This document shows, piece by piece, positions 32,362 to 39,416 of a stretch of 40,011 nt of DNA; position 1 is the first letter of the stretch; every line of letters starts with the position of its first letter. The stretch is from assembly GCA_905215555.1 (NCBI GenBank), contig CAJMQU010000043.1:1-40011 (forward strand). The letters run 5' to 3'. This DNA is from an uncultured bacterium (lineage in GTDB: Bacteria; Bacteroidota; Bacteroidia; Bacteroidales; Bacteroidaceae). Both the position numbers and the translations under genes were made by a program. Below the pieces are notes generated by a model. It was not told the DNA's origin, made no database searches, and saw nothing but the letters and a program-made list of their open reading frames with translations.

Positions 32362-35145
32362 ATGATGAAACGAATTGCTTTACTTGCCTTGTATTTATTA
32401 TTATATAGTATATATGCTTATTCTCAAGATTATAAGTATTCTGCTGTTAATCCCGCTTTATTTCTTTATAATACGGATGATGTGTATATAAAGCCGTTGT
32501 ATAAGTATAATAAAGGCAAGAATTTAATAAAACCTAATCCTACGGTTTATCCGTGGGAATCGTATTTAGAGAATGGTATGCCTAATATTATTATAGATAA
32601 TGATAATAATCTATCTATATATATATCTAGTTGGGTGGTTTATTCTTCTACACCTCCTTCTAAAATGGGTGTCATGGTCTATACCAACAATACAAGTAAT
32701 GTAGAAACTTGGACAAGACCTGATGCTGGCTTGTATTGGTATAATCCTGGAGGAACAACAGCTGATGCCAAAATATCATCTGAATATAAAAGTGGATATA
32801 AATCAACTAATATAGTAGCAGTTGATATTGAAAGCTTCGGGATTTATGATGACCATGAGGTAACTCAAAAGCCTATTAAACTGATCTATCTACCTCAGCG
32901 TGAGTCTGGAAATAAGATTATTGCCGGATATGAGATGGATAAATCATTTGACAGTAAGGGTGTTCTGCAGGGTTTTTCTTCTATGAAGCGTGACAGAATT
33001 AGTAACCAAAAGAAATATACTTTTAAATTTATAAATGGAGATACTCATATGAACTATCTTAAACAGGATGGCAAATATTATTTTGTTTCCCGTTTAAATG
33101 CTAAACGTTCTGCTCTTAAACCTGGTGAATCTGTACCTTTTAGTCCTGATCCACGCAAGCGATATAGGAGGGAAACCATTACTGAAATAGGTCCTCAACT
33201 TACGTCTAAAAATGTGGATTTCAATATTGCTTTAGATATGTCAACATCGCAATGGGAGCCTTATAGTATGCAACCTGTTCGTTTGCCTGGGTATGATAAA
33301 GATATCTGGTGGGGACTTGTAACGATGTTCGGTACAGATGGTGATGCCGAGGTACAACATAAACAACGAACTGAATTGGCTATATCTAATGATGGTGTAA
33401 ACTGGAGATATTTAAAACCGGGAGTACCGTTTTTAGATAATGGAACAGACCCATTAAGTGATGATTATGGTTGTATAAATATAGGAAAACCAGTTTTGAA
33501 TACTCGTCTCTCTGAAAATCCTTTAGATGTATTTTATTTCTATGCAGCTTCTAATATAAGACATGTGGCAGGAAGAAATCCTGGGATTTCTCTTGCTATG
33601 GGTAAAAATGGCAAAATGGCAGGATTGAAAGCTGAACAGACCGCTAAAACATTTTATTCAATGGAGCCTAAAAGCTATAGTTATTTATCTCCAAGTAATT
33701 TACCTAAATTTTCGATGTATGAGGCCTTTAAAGTAGGAAGTAGTTTTTATCCTTATATACTTGCAGATGTGACAGAAGATCCTAGAGGGAAAGCACTTAC
33801 TCAATTAAATAGTTATGCTGCAGTTTTGATGTATGCATACGATGCTACTAAAGATCATGGGCTAGGTACATATATTGGTGGATCATTGGGGTCTTCTGTT
33901 CAAGGCACTTCTACAGTAAATGATGATTATGTAGCTGTAGGATTTATTGGTGGGGGAATAGATGGAAATAGCAAACAGCTTCTTTTATCATATTTGAAAA
34001 ATTATTCAAATAAGCACCCCAAAGAAATTGTATCTGTGAAGAGTTTTCCTGAATTTCCTGTTGTTTTGCAAGGATTAGTGAAGAATGCAGTTTTATATGG
34101 CATCATGTTTAAGAAGGGGGCTCAAACGGATAACCCTCCACTTGATTTGACAAGTGCATCTGGTTTCAAAGGTGGAGATTTGTGGAGTTATCGTCCGGTA
34201 ACTCCTTCATCACCATGTTATACTATGGATTTGAAAAATGAAAAAAAATTACCCAATCAGAAACTGCCAACGGAAAATGAAATGGGATCAATTGCCTTAA
34301 AAGTGAAACCTCGTGCCAGTTCTCATGTGCAGACTGTAATGCGAATGTATGGAGATGATAATAATGACATGGCTATATATTTGAATCCTTCAGGAAGTTT
34401 CCAATATTTATTAAGAAAAGATGGTTTGTCTTTTGCAAATATGACAATATCTCCTCCTTCTGGTAAGAGTTTTGCTGATAAGGAAGTGGTAATAACTTTG
34501 GAAGCTGTTAAAAATGCTGATCGGAAGTATGGAAAAGCAAAGCCTGAAGAGTCTGCCGTATTGAGAGTCTCATGTCCTGCTATCGGTTTTGATAGTTTTG
34601 CTCAACAGGAAGTTTTGTGGAATTGGAAACATGGTGCTGGAAATATAACGCCTTCGGATAGTGCGAATGCACGGGCGTTTGCTTATCTCAGTTTCTCAGC
34701 TTTTATTCCCGGAATGGATAAGATAAGCATAGGTGGTAGAAATTCAAACTGTGATGATCCATTTACAGGTAGTATATATAATGTAGAACTGACTAAAAAA
34801 CTTCCAGCTGGAAGTAGTGATTTCTATAATAACGACCAATCGACCAGAAGTTTGGAATTGACAGATCTTGATGAGGAAGTAATTGATGATATTAATACAA
34901 AATTTTATCCTAATCCATGTAATGAGGAACTGCATATTAAACTTCCGTTGATAGGTGTCCAATATATAAAGGGAGCAGTTTATAATACTTCTGGTAAAAT
35001 GATAATGAATGAACGTTTGCTGGTAAATGGTGATAGTGAGGTATGTATAAAAACATTGCCTATTCCGGATGGGGTTTATATAATCCATTTATATAGTGAG
35101 AATAGTGCTTGGCAGTGTAGAAGAAAGGTGATTGTTCAACATTAA
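32362..35145 (+). CDS. Large secreted propeller-like protein with T9SS-type C-terminal sorting domain
   Basis: A 927-residue protein. It has a signal peptide (1-21). A large propeller-like region follows (about 30-600), with blade motifs such as LAISNDGVNWRYLKPGVPFLDNG (near 342), FYFYAASNIRHVAGRNPGISLAMG (near 392) and DLWSYRPV (near 613). Residues about 620-820 look like a lectin-type (LamG/concanavalin-like) beta-sandwich (VMRMYGDDNNDMAIYLNPSG, FAYLSFSAFIPGMDKISIGG). The last 75 residues match the type A sorting domain of type IX secretion, with FYPNPCNEELHI, GAVYNTSGKMI and GVYIIHLYSENS before a basic end. It may act on or bind the same glycan as A-C, to which it is only distantly similar. 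No catalytic family can be named. Adjacent ATG codons at 32362 and 32365 are both possible starts. Confidence 0.72.
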   Translation: MMKRIALLALYLLLYSIYAYSQDYKYSAVNPALFLYNTDDVYIKPLYKYNKGKNLIKPNPTVYPWESYLENGMPNIIIDNDNNLSIYISSWVVYSSTPPSKMGVMVYTNNTSNVETWTRPDAGLYWYNPGGTTADAKISSEYKSGYKSTNIVAVDIESFGIYDDHEVTQKPIKLIYLPQRESGNKIIAGYEMDKSFDSKGVLQGFSSMKRDRISNQKKYTFKFINGDTHMNYLKQDGKYYFVSRLNAKRSALKPGESVPFSPDPRKRYRRETITEIGPQLTSKNVDFNIALDMSTSQWEPYSMQPVRLPGYDKDIWWGLVTMFGTDGDAEVQHKQRTELAISNDGVNWRYLKPGVPFLDNGTDPLSDDYGCINIGKPVLNTRLSENPLDVFYFYAASNIRHVAGRNPGISLAMGKNGKMAGLKAEQTAKTFYSMEPKSYSYLSPSNLPKFSMYEAFKVGSSFYPYILADVTEDPRGKALTQLNSYAAVLMYAYDATKDHGLGTYIGGSLGSSVQGTSTVNDDYVAVGFIGGGIDGNSKQLLLSYLKNYSNKHPKEIVSVKSFPEFPVVLQGLVKNAVLYGIMFKKGAQTDNPPLDLTSASGFKGGDLWSYRPVTPSSPCYTMDLKNEKKLPNQKLPTENEMGSIALKVKPRASSHVQTVMRMYGDDNNDMAIYLNPSGSFQYLLRKDGLSFANMTISPPSGKSFADKEVVITLEAVKNADRKYGKAKPEESAVLRVSCPAIGFDSFAQQEVLWNWKHGAGNITPSDSANARAFAYLSFSAFIPGMDKISIGGRNSNCDDPFTGSIYNVELTKKLPAGSSDFYNNDQSTRSLELTDLDEEVIDDINTKFYPNPCNEELHIKLPLIGVQYIKGAVYNTSGKMIMNERLLVNGDSEVCIKTLPIPDGVYIIHLYSENSAWQCRRKVIVQH

Positions 35146-35215
35146 CTTCCTGTTTAATAGTTGCTGTTTTTTGGTAGATATAATTTGTAATATAATTGTT
35201 AATTGATTTAATAAA

Positions 35216-36451
35216 ATGAAAAACTCTAAAATTTATCCTTGGATAGTAGTAGCCCTTCTTTGGGGTGTGGCCCTTCTAAATTATATGGATCGCCAAATGT
35301 TGAGCACCATGAAAGATGCTATGCAGATTGACATTGCGGAACTTCAGTCGGCTACCAACTTCGGGCGTTTAATGGCTGTATTTCTTTGGATTTATGGCTT
35401 TATGAGTCCGGTGGCTGGTATGATTGCTGATCGTCTGAACCGGAAATGGCTTATTGTGGGAAGTTTATTTGTATGGTCTGCTGTTACCTATGGAATGGGA
35501 TATGCGGATACATTTGAGCAGATTTATTGGTTGCGTGCATTAATGGGAGTCAGTGAGGCATTGTATATTCCGGCCGGCTTGTCCTTAATTGCTGACTGGC
35601 ATCAAGATAAATCGCGTTCATTAGCCATTGGCGTTCATATGACGGGATTGTATACGGGGCAGGCTATCGGTGGTTTTGGTGCTACGGTTGCTGCCGCTTA
35701 TTCATGGCATACCACGTTTCACTGGTTTGGCATAATTGGTATTATCTATGCAGTAGTTTTAATGCTGTTTTTGCATGAAAATAAAGAGCATGTTGAAATT
35801 GAGCGTTTACGACGTGAAGAACCCAAGGAAAAGTCATCTTTATTAAAAGGACTTTCTCTGTTGTTCAGCAATATAGCATTTTGGGTTATCCTGTTTTATT
35901 TTGCTGTTCCAAGCCTTCCGGGATGGGCCACGAAAAATTGGTTACCGACTTTATTCTCTGAAAACCTGAATATGCCAATGTCCGAGGCAGGTCCGATATC
36001 TACAATAACGATTGCCGTCTCTTCTTTCTTTGGCGTGCTGATAGGTGGTGTTTTGTCTGACAGGTGGGTGCTGAAGAATATTCGTGGACGTGTTTATACC
36101 GGTGCTATTGGATTGGGACTCACAATTCCGGCTTTAGCCTTGTTGGGCTTTGCGCATAATATGGTGGGCATTGTGGGAGCAGGATTGCTATTTGGTGTTG
36201 GGTTTGGAATTTTTGATGCCAATAATATGCCTATCCTTTGCCAGTTTGTATCTGCCAAATATCGTGCTACGGCTTATGGCATCATGAATATGACCGGAGT
36301 ATTTGCCGGAGCAGCTGTCACAGGTTTGCTTGGTAAATGGAGCGATGGCGGAGAACTGGGGCTTGGCTTTGCTATGCTGGGGATTGTAGTGCTTTTGGCA
36401 GTGGCATTGCAACTATACTTTCTGCGTCCGAAGACTGATAATATGGAATAG
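35216..36451 (+). CDS. MFS sugar-acid transporter (NanT-like)
   Basis: A 411-residue inner-membrane permease with about 12 helices in two halves. The early motif ALLNYMDRQMLSTM (about 19-32) and MIADRLNRKWL (about 69-79, the loop 2-3 MFS signature) resemble the anion:cation symporter family, which carries hexuronates and sialic acid. The MFS NanT of B. fragilis and Tannerella fills this role next to lyase and epimerase genes. It lies after the AT-rich secreted module, but in the lines counted its G+C content is like that of the lyase and epimerase genes. The likely cargo is N-acetylneuraminate or a related nonulosonate. That is inferred from context. Confidence 0.82.
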   Translation: MKNSKIYPWIVVALLWGVALLNYMDRQMLSTMKDAMQIDIAELQSATNFGRLMAVFLWIYGFMSPVAGMIADRLNRKWLIVGSLFVWSAVTYGMGYADTFEQIYWLRALMGVSEALYIPAGLSLIADWHQDKSRSLAIGVHMTGLYTGQAIGGFGATVAAAYSWHTTFHWFGIIGIIYAVVLMLFLHENKEHVEIERLRREEPKEKSSLLKGLSLLFSNIAFWVILFYFAVPSLPGWATKNWLPTLFSENLNMPMSEAGPISTITIAVSSFFGVLIGGVLSDRWVLKNIRGRVYTGAIGLGLTIPALALLGFAHNMVGIVGAGLLFGVGFGIFDANNMPILCQFVSAKYRATAYGIMNMTGVFAGAAVTGLLGKWSDGGELGLGFAMLGIVVLLAVALQLYFLRPKTDNME

Positions 36452-36476
36452 TGTTAACCTTTAAAAATGGATTATT

Positions 36477-36926
36477 ATGATTGTATCTGATTTGAAAAAC
36501 AGCAGTCGCATTGAGCTGCTTCATCCTTTGTTCAAACAGTTGTTTGATTATGTAAAGCAACATAATTTGCTGGAGACGGAATTAGGACGCATTACTCTGG
36601 ATGGTGATAATCTTTTTATCAATAATGTAAACTTAGATGGAGTAAAGAAAGAGAAGCAAGTTTTGGAACTTCATCGTAAGTATATTGATGTGCATATACC
36701 CCTGTCCGGAAAGGAAACGATTGGCTGGAAGCCATTGGGAAAACTGGAAAATGAAGTTTCTGCTTATGAACGAGATTCGGATTGCGCTCTTTATTCGGAT
36801 ACGCCGACTGCCTATGTGGACATTTGTCCGGGTGAGTTTGTCATCGTTTATCCTGAAGATCCTCATGCTCCCGCTATTGCAGAGGGGAAGATACGTAAGT
36901 TAATTGCAAAAGTAAGAATCATGTAA
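36477..36926 (+). CDS. YhcH/YjgK/YiaL-family protein (NanQ-like)
   Basis: A 149-residue cupin-like protein of the YhcH/YjgK/YiaL (DUF386) family. Visible family motifs are LELHRKYIDVHIPLSGKETIGW (about 61-82, in pieces), ICPGEFVIVYPEDPHAPAI (about 117-135) and the closing IRKLIAKVRIM. The metal-site residues H65, E79 and H130 are in place. In E. coli the yhcH gene is part of the nan operon, and its product NanQ has been proposed to speed anomerisation or ring opening of sialic acid before the lyase. Position 25 bp after the MFS gene and 20 bp before the creatininase-like gene supports a cytoplasmic role in the same pathway. Confidence 0.85.
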   Translation: MIVSDLKNSSRIELLHPLFKQLFDYVKQHNLLETELGRITLDGDNLFINNVNLDGVKKEKQVLELHRKYIDVHIPLSGKETIGWKPLGKLENEVSAYERDSDCALYSDTPTAYVDICPGEFVIVYPEDPHAPAIAEGKIRKLIAKVRIM

Positions 36927-36946
36927 TCTAAAAACATATTTTGTAT

Positions 36947-37705
36947 ATGATGGAAAATGTTGATTTGTCCATACTGTCTTATGGAAAAGTAAAAGACCTG
37001 AAGTATGATTTGGTGATATTGCCTTGGGGAGCTACAGAACCTCATAATCTCCATTTGCCTTATCTGACTGATTGCATCTTGGCTCATGATATAGCGGTTG
37101 ATGCTGCTCTGCGCGCAAAAGAACGTTATGGTGTACGATGCATGGTGATGCCACCTGTGACAATGGGGGCACAAAACCCTGGTCAGCGTGAACTGAATTT
37201 CTGTGTACATACCCGTTATGAAACCCAAAAAGCTATATTGACGGATATTGTAGCGTCTCTCTATGTACAGGGATTTCGCAAGATGGTTATTATTAATGGT
37301 CACGGAGGGAATTGTTTTAAAAATATGATTCGTGATCTGGCATTTGAGTATCCCGATTTTCTGATAGCTTCCAGTGAGTGGTTTAGTGTGCTTCCTGCGA
37401 AAGACTATTTTGATGATCCCGGAGACCATGCAGATGAAGTGGAAACATCGGTTATGATGTATTATCATCCCGAGCTGGTGAATCTGGATGAGGCCGGAGA
37501 AGGAAAATATAAGCCTTTTGCGATGAAGTCTTTAAGGGAAAAGGTTGCTTGGGTACCTCGTAATTGGCAGAAAGTGTCGGATGATACCGGCATTGGAAAT
37601 CCTAAGTTGGCAACTGCTGAAAAGGGACGACAATTTGTTTGCGCTGTAGCAGATAAGTATGCGGAACTATTTGCTGAACTTGTTAGAGAAAATATATATT
37701 TATAG
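36947..37705 (+). CDS. Creatininase-family amidohydrolase
   Basis: A 252-residue enzyme of the creatininase/creatinine amidohydrolase family, metal-dependent hydrolases that mostly open cyclic amides. The metal motif is LPWGATEPHNLHLPYLTD (about 25-42, with E31, H33 and D42). NGHGGN (117-122) and HADEVETS (161-168, with an acidic ligand at E164 or E166) complete the site. All expected ligands are present, so it should be active. I placed the start at ATG 36947; a second ATG follows directly at 36950. True creatininase activity is unlikely in this setting. As the enzyme travels with sialate genes, an intramolecular lactam or lactone of a sugar acid, or an N-acyl group, is a possible target. 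That is inference only. Confidence 0.8.
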   Translation: MMENVDLSILSYGKVKDLKYDLVILPWGATEPHNLHLPYLTDCILAHDIAVDAALRAKERYGVRCMVMPPVTMGAQNPGQRELNFCVHTRYETQKAILTDIVASLYVQGFRKMVIINGHGGNCFKNMIRDLAFEYPDFLIASSEWFSVLPAKDYFDDPGDHADEVETSVMMYYHPELVNLDEAGEGKYKPFAMKSLREKVAWVPRNWQKVSDDTGIGNPKLATAEKGRQFVCAVADKYAELFAELVRENIYL

Positions 37706-37793
37706 ATGTTGGATTGACGACTTTAACTGTCAAATATCCGCTAAATATAATAGTCCGAAGAATAGAATTATATAATTTGAAAAAATAAATATT

Positions 37794-38822
37794 ATGAATA
37801 CATTAAATAAAACGAACTCCTTCGAATCTTTCTTATTGAATACAAAATCAAGACAAAGTACAAACTTAAGAAAGATTATCATAATGATATTATTAGGAAT
37901 ATCATGCACATCATTACATGCTCAATGGATAGATAAATTGCCAGAACTTAGTTATCCTTTAGGTACAAATTATGACTTTGTTCAGGGTGCAAAAGGGCAT
38001 TTTTTTAATATTAATTATGGTGGTTCTACTCCTGAAGATAAGGCTATTTGGTCTTTGGCAATGAATCAAAAAGAACGTTATAGATTTTGTCAAAATGGAA
38101 CTTTCGCTTTTTTAAATCCTACCTATGGAAAGCATCGAATTGGTTTTTATGCATCTTCTCTCACCTCTTATGGGATGATAGAAGTAAGTAAAAATGATTT
38201 TAATATAATTGGAGTAGGAAACGTAAATATGTTTTCAGCTTATAAAACGACAGATTCTAATAAGCCTGCACTTGTAGTAGGAGGCGATGCTGTTAGTTCG
38301 AATAAACCTTTTGAAGTAAGATCAAATAAAGTTAATATCTTGTTTTCGCCTAATGAGCAAAATAATACTGGATGGATTGGAACATTCTCGAATAGCGGAC
38401 TTCATTTAGGAACGAATAATAATGCACTGTTTTTTATAGATACTAGTCAAAGAGTATATGTTGGAATGACAAAAGCAGATGCAAATAAAGTTAAAGCAGA
38501 ATTAAGGAATAAGTATTATATGTTTGTTACGAAGGGAATCTTAGCAGAAGATTTTGCCATAGCACCGAAATCGACTTGGGCCGATTATGTCTTTAATAAA
38601 GATTATAATCTTCGTGGACTTAATGAAGTTGAAGAGTTTATTAGTGAAAATAATCATCTTCCGGATGTGCCTTCTGCTAAACAAGTGGCTGATGAGGGGT
38701 ATTCACAGCATGATATGAATAAGGCCTTGTTGCAGAAAATAGAGGAACTGACCTTGTATGTGATTAAGCAGGAGAAGAAAATTGCAACTTTAGAGTCTGA
38801 ATTGGATAATTTGAAGAAGTAG
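37794..38822 (+). CDS. Secreted protein with tail-fibre/endosialidase-chaperone-like C-terminus
   Basis: A 342-residue protein. A long basic N-terminal region precedes a hydrophobic signal core (IIIMILLGISCTSLHA, about 29-44). Residues 45-250 are beta-rich and without a recognised domain. The C-terminal 90 residues carry the Bacteroidetes tail-fibre-type motif: WADYVFNKDYNLRGLNEV (about 264-281), NNHLPDVPSAKQV and a helical coiled coil ending at the C-terminus. Such tails are trimerisation or intramolecular-chaperone elements on many secreted Bacteroidetes proteins and are related to phage tail-fibre ends. It is AT-rich like the secreted module, 88 bp after the creatininase-like gene, and may be its last member. 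A later ATG (residue 31, at 37884) would shorten the signal region. Confidence 0.7.
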   Translation: MNTLNKTNSFESFLLNTKSRQSTNLRKIIIMILLGISCTSLHAQWIDKLPELSYPLGTNYDFVQGAKGHFFNINYGGSTPEDKAIWSLAMNQKERYRFCQNGTFAFLNPTYGKHRIGFYASSLTSYGMIEVSKNDFNIIGVGNVNMFSAYKTTDSNKPALVVGGDAVSSNKPFEVRSNKVNILFSPNEQNNTGWIGTFSNSGLHLGTNNNALFFIDTSQRVYVGMTKADANKVKAELRNKYYMFVTKGILAEDFAIAPKSTWADYVFNKDYNLRGLNEVEEFISENNHLPDVPSAKQVADEGYSQHDMNKALLQKIEELTLYVIKQEKKIATLESELDNLKK

Positions 38823-38856
38823 TTAGGTTGGTGCTTTGGACAAAAACACCTGAATA

Positions 38857-38888
38857 CTTGACTTTGGCTTTTCAATGTCGTATATTTG
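38857..38888 (+). promoter_or_regulatory. Candidate promoter in front of the hairpin
   Basis: CTTG (38857-38860), 20 nt, then TATATTTG (38881-38888). The -7 box is a perfect TAnnTTTG, and the -33 has one mismatch. The first structure downstream is the hairpin at 38930, so any transcript could be a very short RNA. Confidence 0.35.
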
Positions 38889-38929
38889 TATTCGTAATCT
38901 TAACTCAGATTCAACTTTAAATTAGCATA

Positions 38930-38965
38930 AGAGGAGAGGCGTTGCCTCTCCTCTATTTGTATCCT
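38930..38965 (+). terminator. Terminator at the end of the locus
   Basis: AGAGGAGAGGC (38930-38940) and GCCTCTCCTCT (38944-38954) form a perfect 11-bp stem with a GTT loop, followed by ATTTGTATCC. It lies about 108 bp after the tail-fibre-like stop. The T-run is short but the stem is very strong. Confidence 0.75.
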
Positions 38966-38983
38966 CCCTTTTCATGTCATTTG

Positions 38984-39108
38984 AAATGCCACATCTTACC
39001 TTCCCGAATGCCACACCTCAATGCCCCGAATGCCGCATGTCAGTAAGTGAAATGTGTGGCATTCGGGGCATTGAGGTGTGGCGTTTACTTCATTGAGGTG
39101 TGGAATTT
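38984..39108. repeat. Symmetrical 22-nt-period repeat array forming a large palindrome
   Basis: Units related to GAATGCCACA start at 38984, 39006 and 39028, exactly 22 nt apart. Inverted units related to TGTGGCATTC start at 39055, 39077 and 39099, also exactly 22 nt apart. The central arms 39010-39034 and 39058-39082 are perfect 25-bp reverse complements around a 23-nt loop, which can pair further with G-T wobbles. On the right side each 22-nt unit splits into two alternating 11-mers, such as TGTGGCATTCG and GGGCATTGAGG. No ORF or mobile-element gene is present. Confidence 0.85.
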
Positions 39109-39320
39109 AGACCGTCTGTCTGTGGCAAACGCATCATCAGTCTAGAGTAAACAGACGATGCATTTCATAAGTATCCCAGTGATGCAATCGGTTATAGCAA
39201 ATCACCGGAAGGGGTTAATAATATGTAAATCTGCTCTTGACAACAATCCGGTTTTTAAGTTCACAAGGTTTTCTTTTTTTTATTGGATGTAAAAATACCG
39301 AGAAATAACGGATAGAACTT

Positions 39321-39351
39321 TTTGTTCTTCAAGAAAATACTCCTATCTTTG
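39321..39351 (+). promoter_or_regulatory. Promoter of rpsA
   Basis: TTTG (39321-39324), 19 nt, then TATCTTTG (39344-39351), a full match to the Bacteroides consensus. The expected start leaves a leader of about 60 nt before the ATG at 39417. Confidence 0.85.
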
Positions 39352-39416
39352 CGCCCGAATTTATGAGCTAATATAATGTCTCACTCAATTAATTATTAAA
39401 CAACTTATTTTATTTA

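Larger units (their letters stand above)
38823..39416. other. Long intergenic region, 594 bp
   Basis: Non-coding stretch between the tail-fibre-like gene and rpsA. It contains a candidate promoter (38857-38888), a hairpin terminator (38930-38954), a symmetrical repeat array (38984-39108) and the rpsA promoter (39321-39351). I found nothing definite in 39110-39320 beyond a weak 7-bp inverted repeat (39113-39119 with 39151-39157). Confidence 0.7.

Noticed and set aside
38984..39108. CRISPR array
   Set aside because: Units are only 22 nt apart, change orientation in the middle and have no spacer-length unique segments or cas genes.
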